This document shows positions 23,301-35,400 of a DNA stretch of 64,000 nucleotides, piece after piece. Source of the stretch: Paratinospora sagittata (taxonomy: Eukaryota; Streptophyta; Magnoliopsida; Ranunculales; Menispermaceae). A program made the position numbers and the translations under genes. The stretch is from the NCBI GenBank assembly GCA_035771175.1, contig CM069608.1:8583019-8647018 (forward strand), read 5' to 3'. A model generated the notes under the pieces. The model made no database searches. It was not told the origin of the DNA and was given only the letters and a program-made list of their open reading frames with translations. The number at the start of each line of letters is the position of its first letter. Within the stretch, counting starts at the first letter, position 1.

Positions 23301-26300
23301 CCTAACCACTGGTAAAGTGTGCAGACTGAAAAAAGCCTTGTACGAACTTAAACAATCTCCAAGGGCATGGTTTGGCCATTTCGCCAAAGTAATGAAAGAG
23401 ATGGGATATAAGTAAAGCCAAGGAGATCATACCTTATTCATTAAGCACTCAGTTCCAGGGGGAGTGTTGCGGAGAAGAGAAAAATCTATGAGATTTATTT
23501 CCTTCCAGAAAAGATGATAATTTTAGTAGTTGTTTTATTTAACAGTTACTAAAATTGTAATCCTTGCTATATGTGTGCGGAGCCCTGTATGTCTATTTAT
23601 ACGGTGTTCCTCCATTGAGACAACACCACGAATAAGATTTATCCCTCATCTTCTTCCGTGGACGTAGGCCATTGAGCCGAACCACGTTACATCTTTGTCT
23701 TGTTTATTTAACAACAATAATTTCTATTTTACTTGACACATATTGTATGAGTAACGAGCTATTCTCTAACTTTTTATGTTCACTATATGAGAATATGAAT
23801 TAATTACACAATTTATAAATTACTTGTTCATTTCGTTTTGAATTAGAGTTATGTAAGTCTTATTTTGCTTCTTCCCTTAGTGATTCTTTTGTTTTATAAT
23901 TATATATGAAGTTTTGCTTCAATTTCATATGATTTTATTCTTCAGGAATATATTTTTAATAAAAGTTGGAGAACCATGAGCCATTTTCACTGCCAAAATT
24001 AAGGGGCATACCTAATTCTTTGATTCCCGCTCATCCATCCGACCTTGCTGCTCTTCCTCATTCACTTCGTTAGTTGCTACCATGTCTGGCAAATTATCCA
24101 CCATGCTTCTATTGTCTACGAGAAATGTCTCCCTAAGCACCTATCTTTTGGTTTCCTTCCCTGCAATAGCTTCTAATTGGGTTGTTGACCACCTGTATAG
24201 TCTCCAATCTACCTTTATCTCTTTCTTGACTATCTCGTTTGCAGTTGAACCCTTCGAAATATTTCTCTTCCTCCTTTGGTACACCTGTATCTCATTCCTT
24301 CTTTTTTCTAATTAAGCCCTTGAAGTTTTGGCTCATAATACCTCTCTCAACATATAGCTTCTAAGCCTTTGGGCCTTTTTGTCCCTACAAGATTGCACCA
24401 GTCCGATTCGAAGCTCCTCAACCTTCTTGGGCCGTTGGCTCACCCTCCATCGGCTCTTGACTGGATCAAATTGAATTTGCCTCATTAGGCTTACTGGTGT
24501 TTTGTTATGGGCTTTTTGCTCAACTCAACCATGTCCAAACTTGTCGAACTCTGTACCTATTTGTCAGCCCAACAACCTCTCCAATTCATAGATCTTGAAA
24601 TCTTGACTCTCTGATTTGATCTCCACGTGTCATCTGCGCAACATGCCACCTTTCAATCTTTGCTACTTGCCTCTATTCGAATTTCTAACAATCCAACAAT
24701 GACCTTGTCAACCACCTTTTTTTTGTTCGTCATACAACCGCCTTGGTTGACTATTGCTCCATCGTCCTCCCACTGTTCATCTTCTACTGTATGCCCCCCA
24801 TTGTCTTTGGCAATCCCATTGATCACTCAGTCTAACCATTTCGTTTTGTGGCATCTAGGGATTTGATACATCAAACAATCTTAGTTTCATCTATTCCTTC
24901 CTAGAACTCCGTTACTTTCGGCAGGAATCCGATCCGTCGGCCTGCAGCTCCCTAGCCATATATAACACCGATCCATTTGTAGTCACAGGTTGAGCTCAAG
25001 CAATCCACCCACATCTGTGCAATCTTGCACAAGTTCCCCAACTTTCATGGTGCAACTGGCAGGCTTTAACTCCTGCCCAACTATTCCAACATAATATTTG
25101 TTGCTTCTTATGCTGTGGCTTTGACCTATGTTACTTGAACTCGGGTATGGGTGTCGGATACGGGTATATATCTAGAGGTCCGACTTGTTCATTTTCAAAT
25201 TCTGGGACACGGGGACTCGGCTATATTATATGTTGTTCTTTCATTTTTTTCTTCTTTTCACTCATTTATTTTCTGTTTTGTTCTCCTACTTAATTGAATT
25301 TCACCTATTAGTCATTGTCTTCTTTTATGCTTTCTCTTCTTTCCATTGGAGAACCTAAATAGTAATATTCTAAAATCTAAAGTGTCGGACACATATCCCA
25401 TACCCTTGTCGGACACGGGTATGTCGGGCTAAAGTAAAGAGTCCGGGTAACATAGGCTTTGACAACCATCTTTTGAATTTGATTTGTGGTTGGAGTCTGG
25501 ACTTCCAACGTCTTTCCTCGTAGGATTTTATTCTTCTCCCATTTGTTGATACTTTGTACAGAGCTCAGTCTACCCCCATCTTTTTTAGTTCCATTCTTCC
25601 CTAAACGTTCGATTGCTCTTGTACGATGCCAAGCTACTTGTCTTGTGCCTTACATCTGTAAACCACACCTCATTAGTAAATGGGACTAAATGAGTTTGCT
25701 TTGTCTCCTTTCGCCATTTTTAAGGCCTCCATTCTCTCCACGCCCTCCCTCTTCCTTTGCTGTTGCTTCCTTCATAAGAGGATATTCGCTCTTTGCCATC
25801 TTCTTCTCCGTTGCCTTTGTTTACCTTAGAATGCGTCTTTCCTTTGCTTATCACTTCGGTCGCAAAGGCAGTCTTGGGTTTTATCCTCATTGATGCTCCC
25901 TTTCTTTCCATTATATAGTATTTCTGCTGCAAACACACCTTCAAGTCTGTCCATCCATTAGCTTCCTCTTCCTCTAGTATGAACAACTCTCTGGCTTCCA
26001 CTTAATCTTTGTGATTCTAAGGAAACTTTCCCTATTGTTTGTGCAAGTCTTTACGAAGGCTACATGGTTTTTGGCTCGATGAACTCTCTCAAAGCTCCCA
26101 TCTTGCTGTGCATTCTTGATGCTAGCCACCGTTAAGAGCAGCCATGCTGCTGATCCTAGGTCAAGGTTTATTGAGAGTACACTAGTTCTCATAGCCTCCT
26201 CCGTAATGCGTTTCATGTTGTTAAACTAAGCAGACATCACTTGAATGATGTTTGAAAGTTTTGAACAGGCCAATCTCCAAATACCTAGTCATTGTCCGAA

Positions 26301-29300
26301 GTTTGCTTCACCATCCTCCAATCTTCTTCCTCAATCTCCCATCAGAATATGTCGCTCAGTCTCGGTCGGAATGCATCTTGTCGGAAATTTCCATGGCCTC
26401 AGCTATGGAAATGGAAGGCACGGTCTAAACTGTTGTGATTGACTTCCTTTATTCAAGTTGTCTATGATGTTCCTCTTTGTTGCTGATTTCCAATATTTTG
26501 TGGTGGATCTTCTCACTGAATACTTTCGTTAATAGAAGAAACAAAATATTATTTATTTGGATCGGAAAGCAAAAGCAAGTACAATGAGAAGAGCAAGACA
26601 TTATTAATGCTTAGGGTAATTATATCTTGAAACTTAGATGAAGCCATTTGGTCATTTTATGAGTATAATGCCCATTATATTTGTGTGTTTATTGATCTTG
26701 GCCTAAATTATTTCCTGCTCATTAACTTAATTTTCCTGTCTAGAAGGCTCAAATACTATTCTATTAATATCTCTCTTTTTTGTTTAGCTTTTAATTGACA
26801 TTAAACTGCCATTATTGTGTTAGATTTTGGTTACAGTTGCATCTTTAAGGGCTAGAATTTATGAACCACTGTGTACTTAAGTTATTTGCTTATATATCTT
26901 TTATTTATTCACATGTTTCTTTCATTGTTTCACTTGTCAATGAAGGTTTTGCTGTTAAAACAAATGGAAGAGTTATTGGTGCTCATGACTTTTTTCCTTT
27001 TTCTTTTTCCTTGCAGGGGCGGGATGTGTATATACTGGTTAGTAAATCTCGTGTTACGAAAGCTTGAAGTAGACATGTGAAGTAAGACTTGTGGTTTTGC
27101 TTTAATTAATGCTAGTCCAAGGTTGTTAATTGTTATGAGGTATCATGCCATCATTTCTTCCATTTGATTTCTCCGAGCACAAAGGATAGAAAATATTCTC
27201 TAGATTCTTTTATTTCTATTTTCAACTCTGGGAGGCTGGTCAATAATGTTTTCACTTTTAGTTTTTACATAAAGGTCAAAACCTGGTCTAGAAGAAACAC
27301 ATTTCAATTTAAGATTCGGGGAGATATGGTCAGATTAGTTTGCAACTTCCAGTCTTTATCTTTTCTCTTTTTTGTGCCATGCACATATGTTTCCTCTCAT
27401 TTTGCACTCTGTTTTCTTTTTAATATCTTGTTGGTTCAAAAGTTTTTTACTGATTTATGCTAGCACCTAATAAATTTTTTCCGATCTGCAGATTCTGCAC
27501 TAAATCACATTTATTTTATTTTTTATTTATTTTATTAGTTTGCAACTCTGCAGAAGTGCTAGGGATTATAATTAATATTTACATGGTGACCTAATCTATG
27601 CATGCTTTTAATAGTTATATAATGAAAAATATAATTTTAAAAGAGTGAAGCACCAAAAAAATGATTGACAATACTTGTATTGCGAAATTTTATATAATAA
27701 AATAAATCTTCTTTTCAATCCATATTCAATATAGCTATTGTGCAACAGTTAGGCAATAGTTCCTTTGTTTGTAAACTTACACATTCTACAATAGTTTTTG
27801 TTAAAATAATAAAAGACACAAAGATATAACGTGGTTCGGCTTTATGGCCTACATCCACGGGAGAAGAGAAAGGATCTTTATTCTTGTGTAATGTCTTAAT
27901 GGAGGGACTCCATATATATAGACATACAGGGCTATGTACTTATGGCTACATTTACAATTTTAGTAACTGCTATATTCCTTAAAGGAAATAAATCCTTAAG
28001 GAAATAATTCTGTACAGGAAACAAATCTATCAACAATAGGAAACAAATCTCAACACTCCCCCTCAAGCTGGTGAATAAAGGTTTACCATTCCCAGCTTGG
28101 ACACATTTGCTTGAAATGCAGTATGATTTAACCCTTTAGTGAGCATATCGGCGAGCTGATTATTGGTAGACATATATGGAGTACAGATCAACCCACTATC
28201 AAGCTTCTCTTTAATAAAGTGTTTATCAATCTCTATATGCTTGGTTCGATCATGTTGAACTGGGTTATGGGCAATGCTAATTGCAGATTTATTGTCACAA
28301 TAGAGTCTCATAGGGCCATCCCAGTGTATTTTCAAATCTGTTAAAATTATCTGCAACCATAATAACTCACAAACCCCTTGTGCCATTGCTCGGAATTCTG
28401 CTTCAGCACTAGATCTGGCCACTACATTCTGTTTTTTACTTCGCCATGTCACCAAATTTCCACCAAGAAACGTACAATATCCAGTAGTTGATCTTCTGTC
28501 AACTACTGAACCAGCATAGTCTGAATCAGTATATGCTTCAAGAACCATTCCTGTGTGTCGTTTAAATAAGATACCCTGTCCTGGAGTCCCTTTAAGATAC
28601 TGTAGAACGCGATTAGCCGCTTGCAAATGAATATCTTTAGGATTGTGCATGAACTGACTTATTACACTCACTGCATATGCAATATCAGGTCTTGTGTGAG
28701 AGAGATAGATGAGTCTTCCTACTAGTCTTTGATACGTCTCTTTATTAACAGTCGGCGCTTCTTCAGCTTCTCCAAGCTTGTGATTAAGATCAATAGGAGT
28801 ATTCATTGGTTTGCATGCTAGTTTCCCTGTTTCTTTAAGAAGGTCTGTAATGTACTTCTGTTGAGAGATAAAGATTCCATGTTTAGAGTGTGCCACTTCA
28901 ATCCCTAGGAAGTATTTCAATCTCCCTAATTCCTTGATCTCAAATTCTTCGGTCAAACACCGCTTCAAGTTTTGTCTCTCGTTCTCATTGTTTCCTGTCA
29001 TGATGATGTCATCAACATACACTAATAGAGCTGTAACTCCCCCTGAAGTCGAGTGCTTAATAAACAAAGTGTGATCTCCTTGGCTTTGTTTATATCTCAT
29101 ACTTGTCATTACTTTGGCAAACCGACCAAACCATGCCCTCGGAGATTGCTTAAGTCCATACAGGGCCTTTTTTAATTTGCACACTTTATCTGTGGTGCCA
29201 AATCCTGGAGGTACTTCCATATAGATTTCTTCCTCTAAATCCCCATGTAAAAATGCGTTTTTTACATCAAATTGTTGCAGATCCCAGTCATAATTAGCTG

Positions 29301-32300
29301 CCAATGACAAAAGAAGTCTCACAGTATTCATTTTTGCAACTGGAGCAAATGTCTCTTGATAGTCCACACCATATGTCTGAGTATATCCTTTGGCTACCAA
29401 TCTTGCCTTGTAGCGCTCTAGTGACCCATCTGCTTTGTATTTTACTGTATAAACCCATTTGCATCCAACAGGTTTCTTTCCTGGAGGCAAGTCTACCAAC
29501 TCCCATGTTGTATTTTTCTCCAGGGCTTCCATTTCCACATTCATAGCTTGTTTCCAATTTGTATTAGATAAAGCCTCGGATAATGACGTAGGAGTCTGGA
29601 TATTATTTAGGCTGGTAAGGAAACTCTTATGGGTTTGTGAGAACTTCTCAAAGGATACAACATGAGATAATGGATACAAGGGATGTTTAGTGCATTCCCT
29701 TGTTCCCTTTCTAATGGCAATGGGAAGGTCATTGTCAGAGGCTAAAAGATCATTGTTAGTTTCAGGAACTAATGAAATTTGTAAGGAGGGTTCAGGGTTT
29801 GTTACCTCATTCTCAGGGATTGGTTCAGATTCTTGAGCTTGCATTGGTTCAGGAGCTGCGGCTTTATTCCTTGAGTACACTTGTCCAGTCATCCGATCCT
29901 TAGGTTCGTCATTGGGTACAGGGGTTGTGGGAGATTCAGGTTTGGTTTGTTGGAGAGTAAAGGGGTCAAAAAGGTCAAAAGGGTTATCAAGGGAGTTCCG
30001 ATCCTTATCTTCCATGATGACATTCTCCCCCGGAAGAGAAGGAGCGGTAAAATAGGGCTCAGGTTCATAGAAAGTGACATCGGCTGAGACAAAGAATTTC
30101 TTTGATGGCGGATGATAGCATTTATATCCCTTTTGAGTGGAAGAGTATCCGACAAAAACACACTTAAGAGCTCTAGGGTCCAACTTTCCCCTGTTGGGTT
30201 GGTGAACATGGACAAATGAAACACACCCGAATATTTTAGGTATAAGATTATTGGAGATTTTAAGCTTAGGATAAAATTGACGTAGCTTTTCCATAGGACT
30301 TTTGAAATCAAGGGTCCGGGATGGTAGACGGTTAATAAGATGTGTTGCAGTAAGGACAGCTTCCCCCCAATAGGACTTAGGCATATTATGCTGAAATAAA
30401 AAGGCTCGGGTTGTATCAAGTAGGTGACCGTTTTTTCTTTCAGCAACTCCATTTTGTTGTGGAGTGTGAACACAGGATGATTCATGAATGATCCCCTCAG
30501 TTTGGAAGTAATTGGTCAATGTTTGATTAAAATAGTCTCGAGCATTGTCAGATCGAAATCTCTTGATTTTAGCACCAAACTGGGTGTGTATCATGTTATG
30601 GAAGGTAGGGAGAATAAAGCTCACATCGGATTTTTGTTTTAATAAGAATATCCACGAGACTCTAGTACAATCATCAATGAATGACACAAACCATCGCGCT
30701 CCAGAAACATTAGGGATTGGAGAAGGACCCCAAATATCACTATGAATGAGATCAAAAGGATCTGAACTTTTGTCATTGCTAAGTGGAAAAGATATACGTT
30801 TGTGTTTCGCAAGTTCACACACTTCACAATGAAAATCTTCAACATTCAGAGATTTAAACAAAAAAGGAAACATGATTTTAAGAGATTGAAAAGAAGGATG
30901 GCCAAGGCGGCGATGATGGAGCCATAGCTTTTCTTTATTGGAAAGTTTGTGCTCAGAGAGAAATGAAGTGGTACTCTTGATAGGATGTACTGGTGTCTCA
31001 AGGTAATACAACCCGTCCTGTTCCTTAGCATGTCCAATCATCGTCCCCAAGTCCTGGTCCTGAAATGCACAGTAAGTAGGGAAGAAGGTCACATTACAAT
31101 TCAGATCATGGGTCAATTTTTTAATAGAGATAAGATTGGTAGATAGTTTAGGAACATGAAGAACATTTCTGAGTGTAAGGGTGGGGCTGATGTGAACATC
31201 ACCTATACCAGCAACTGTGGTTAATGATCCATCAGCTGTGGCTATTTTTCGACTACTAGGACATGGGTTGTAGGTATGAAATATATTGGGAGAATTGGTC
31301 ATGTGATCAGTAGCACCAGAATCTATAACCCAAGAGTTAGCAAAAGATTTATCCGAGACGTTAAATCCAATAGAAATAGGAAAATTACCTGAATGGGCCA
31401 ATGAACAGGTACCTGAGGGTTTGTCAAGAGTGCCAAGCAAAGATTTTAATCTTTCAATATCGTCTTGGCTGAATCCGTCTGGCACCGGGGAGGCTGCAAT
31501 TGTTGGTTCAGTAGACAGATGTGCGTGACCACTGGTTTTCTGCTGTCCTCCGTTGTAACCCCAGTCTTTACTGGAAGTTGAAGGCTTGCCATGAAGTTTC
31601 CAACACTTCTCCCTTGTATGTCTAGTCTTCTGACAATAAGTACACCTTAGATTGTCCCTATTGTCTCGATTTGGGACCTTTGATGATTCAGCGCGCAGAG
31701 TGTGTGTCCTCTGATCATTTCCCCGATTGGCGATCATAGCTGAGCCTTCCAACTTCTGAGGTGTGAGCATAACATTTCTTCTGCTTTCTTCAGTCCGGAT
31801 AGCAGAGATAGTCTCATTCAGAGTTAGTAACTCTTAGTTGAGAGTTTGAACTCTTACTTGATCAAACTCTGCATTGAGTCCAGCCAAGAAGTCATAGACT
31901 CGATCCTTCTCAATATAGTTTTTTAAAATTACAGCATCTGCAGGGCATTTAGTCTCAATACACCTATAATGGTCAAGTTCTTGCCAGAGATTTTTCAAGA
32001 CATTGACATATTCAGTGACTGTCATGTTGCCTTGTTTTGTTGTTCCAACTTTCACTTTGATTTCATACACTTGGGCTGCATCATGGGCCTTAGAGTATGT
32101 CTGATGAACGGCATCCCAAATGTCTTTGGCAGTAGTTAGAAACATGCATGTATCGCTAATATTTGGCGCCATTGAATTCCATAGCCATGCCATTATAGAA
32201 GCATCTTCGTTATCCCACGCCCTAAACTTAGGGTCTCCGGGTGTAGGTCCAGTGCCCAGAAGATGACTTAGTTTTCCTCTGCCCTTCAGAAAAGTACGTA

Positions 32301-32435
32301 CCAGCTGAGACCACTTCAAATAATTTTTTCCATCAAGTCTGTAGGCGGCTTGAATGTTCGGTAGTTCTCCTTTCTCTATTTTATCAACTGTTTCTTCTAT
32401 CTGCACTGTTTCGGAAGTAACCGACATTTTTTTTT

Positions 32436-32466
<31 letters not shown>

Positions 32467-35400
32467 GTCGTTCTTCAGAGATGTGAAGAAGAAGAAGAAA
32501 CAGACAGTTGAAGACGAAGATAGATCGAACAGTGAACAGTAATCAGTAATCGCGATTGAAAGAAGAAGGAACAGTGAACAGTAATCGCGCTTGATTGAAG
32601 AAGGAACAGTGAACAGTGATCACGAGTGAACAGTGAACAATGATCGCGGATGAACAGTGACCGCGAGTGAACAGTGATCGCGATTGGAAGAAGAAGGTGC
32701 AGTGAACAGTGATTGCGATGCGTTTGCAGTTGCAGGTGAACCAGTTTGCGATGTGCGATGAAGAAGAAAGAAGAAGAGATGACGAAGGTGAAGGTTGATT
32801 TGAGTTGCGAGTGAACAGTTGCAGAGACGACGAACCAGTTGCAGATGGAAGATGATGAATCGCACGAACCAGTTGCAGGCGATGTGAATGAAACGATGGC
32901 GATGGAAATAGAAGATGATGAATCGCACGAACCAGACGAAGAAGACGATGAACAGTGAAACGATGAACAGCAACAGTTGCAGACGAAAACAGTTGCAGAT
33001 CGAAAAAAAAAAAAAAAAAAAGGCGATGAACAGTGACGATGAACAGTGCAGACGCGATTTGCGTTGCAGATCGACGAAAAGGAAGACGATAAACAGTGTC
33101 TCGAATACACAGCGGCGGCAGCGGAGATGCAACGAGCAGCAGCAACAGTGATGAAGACGGAGGATTCCGGCAGCTACGGCGATGAAGGCCGACAATGATG
33201 ATTCCGGCGATGAAGGCCGAAACAGATTTCCCAGCAATAAAAACTAGGGCTCTGATACCATGTTAAAATAATAAAAGACACAAAGATATAACGTGGTTCG
33301 GCTTTATGACCTACATCCACGGGAGAAGAGAAAGGATCTTTATTCTTGTGTAATGTCTTAATGGAGGGACTCCATATATATAGACATACAGGGCTATGTA
33401 CTTATGACTACATTTACAATTTTAGTAACTGCTATATTCCTTAAAGGAAATAAATCCTTAAGGAAATAATTCTGTACAGGAAACAAATCTATCAACAATA
33501 GGAAACAAATCTCAACAGTTTTATTATTAGTTTCTTTAGAAGTAATCATCATTAAAATAATTTATGTTAATATTTTATGATCATAATAAGTTTCTTGTGA
33601 AAGTAAAATTTTAAATAATGGATACAACTCATATTATTATTTTTTTGATCAAAGATATTGATTCTGTTTATGAATGGAAGAGTAGGAATTACCAAGGATT
33701 GAAATTGACTTTGCCCTAGACTTTTGTTACTTTAAAATCAAAAGTAATTCAGAGAAGTTTAATTCAATGTGGATAAATTCATGTAAAAATTTGCTAAAGT
33801 AGAGAAGTTCAGATAATTTTTGCGTAGATGCAAAAATATATAAATTTATTGTAATATATGCTAAGAGTTCGCAAAATGATATATATATATATATATAAGA
33901 GTTCGCAAAATGATAAAAAAACATAATCAATCGAGTGTGTTATTAGTTATTACAATTAAGAGTATATAAAGTGTGTAATATATATTTAATTAAGTCAAGA
34001 GTGTTATATAATTAAGGGTATATATTTGTATTATATATACATTATTAAGAGTATGTTTAATTAAGTATATAATACGAAAAAAGAGTACATATAATTAACT
34101 AAGATTATATATATATATATATATATACAATTTATATTATATTGTATCATTTTTATTTTGCTGTAATTCAACTTTATTAAGTATACTCTCTAAAAAAAAA
34201 AAACTTTACCAAGTATGCTTTATTAAGTATACTCTCTAAAAGTATGTAGGGCTAGATATAAATATATAATGAATTTAACTAAATTATATTAACATGGGTT
34301 GGGGTACAATTATGAAAGAAAGACATTATCCAACTACATATATACATTTAATTAAGTCAGGAGTGTTATATAATTAAGGGTATATATTTGTATTATATAT
34401 ACATTAGTAAGAGTATGTTCAATTAAGTATATAATACAAAAAAAGTACATATAATCAATTAAGATATTATATATATACAATTTATATTATATTGTATCTT
34501 TTTATTTTGCCGCAATTTAACTTTATTGAATATACTTTCTAAAAAAAAAAAAAAAAAAACTTTACCAAATATGCTTTATTAAGTATACTCTCCAAAAGTA
34601 TGTAGGGCTAGATATAAATATATAATAAATTTAACTAAATTGTTGTAATATTTTAATATTTAGAATTTTTTAGTGAATTAGAAAAGTTTAGGTATAGAAA
34701 TTATTTTTTGTGTATTTGAAAATTTGTTGTAATATGTGGAAATTATTTGTTATTTATTTAGAAATTAATAAATAATATTTTTCATTTGTATGTTTTACTT
34801 AATTATTGAACTAAATTTTTTTATTTTATTGTAATTAATCTAACATTAAAATATGTATTTGGTTACATTGGTGGTCCAAAAGCCCGGTCTAAAGGCTCGA
34901 TTTTAAGGCTCGGTCCATATATTTTTTGGGTCGGGCTTGGGCCAAGGTTTTTTAACGTCGACCCGACCCAAAACTCTATAAGGCTCGGCCCGGCCTGGCC
35001 CGATTATTCCTAGGCCCGGCGGGTCCGGGCCGGGCCGAGCCAAATGGCCTGAATTTCCACCCCTAGGAAGGGGGATTTTTTGGGGTTCTGGGAGGACATA
35101 TGGTGCGGTGAATCTAGTTTTTTTTTTTTTTTCTTCTGAGAAGAAATAAAATGATTATATATTAATATGAGGGAAGTAAAACATTGAGCATAAGGAATAC
35201 TCATCAACATACAAAATTAGCAACGACCACCCAACCAAGATAAAACTACCCCAAACCAAATCCATCATCGAACCAAACAATTTACACAAGAGCATCCCAA
35301 CTTCTAAACCATTCTGCAAAGGAGGACCTTGCGCCTAGCTTAGAAGATGTAATCCAAATTGCGGCTGTGATTTTAGAAGACTCTCCTACCTGAGCAGCAT

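Larger units (their letters stand above)
18048..23464 (+). pseudogene. Copia-2 gag-pol (heavily disrupted)
   Basis: Gag starts at 18048 with the UBN2-type core ([18 protein letters not shown]). Several in-frame stops follow (18373, 18442, 18494, 18627, 18829). After the hAT insertion come a protease with INFGA instead of the catalytic DSGA (near 21180), an integrase ([27 protein letters not shown]) and the first part of the reverse transcriptase ([19 protein letters not shown]). The frame stops near 23456, before YVDD. At that point the sequence AGGGGGAGT runs straight into the LTR. Non-functional. Confidence 0.88.
17321..23716 (+). mobile_element. Copia-2: older Ty1-copia element with hAT insertion and pol deletion
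   Basis: LTRs 17321-17572 and 23465-23716 (252 bp each) with the perfect duplication ATAAT (17316-17320 and 23717-23721). The LTRs differ at about 16 positions (about 6%). The PBS TGGTATCAGAGC is at 17573. A hAT-like element sits at 18910-20930. The region encoding the reverse transcriptase YVDD motif through RNase H is missing. Confidence 0.92.
27799..33517 (-). mobile_element. Copia-3: very young, nearly intact Ty1-copia element
   Basis: LTRs 27799-28055 and 33261-33517 (257 bp each) differ at only 2 positions (about 0.8%). Perfect duplication GTTTT (27794-27798 and 33518-33522). The PBS complement is at 33249-33260 and the polypurine complement CTCCCCCTC at 28056-28064. Inserted antisense to the host gene. 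Same family as copia-2 and copia-4. Confidence 0.95.

Noticed and set aside
23990..26440. Host protein-coding gene on either strand
   Set aside because: Frames are short and broken, there is no splice model, and the best resemblance is a LINE-type ORF1 on the minus strand.
32475..33237. Three long minus-strand frames of about 200 residues
   Set aside because: They overlap in different phases within the repetitive copia-3 leader, and their composition follows the repeats.
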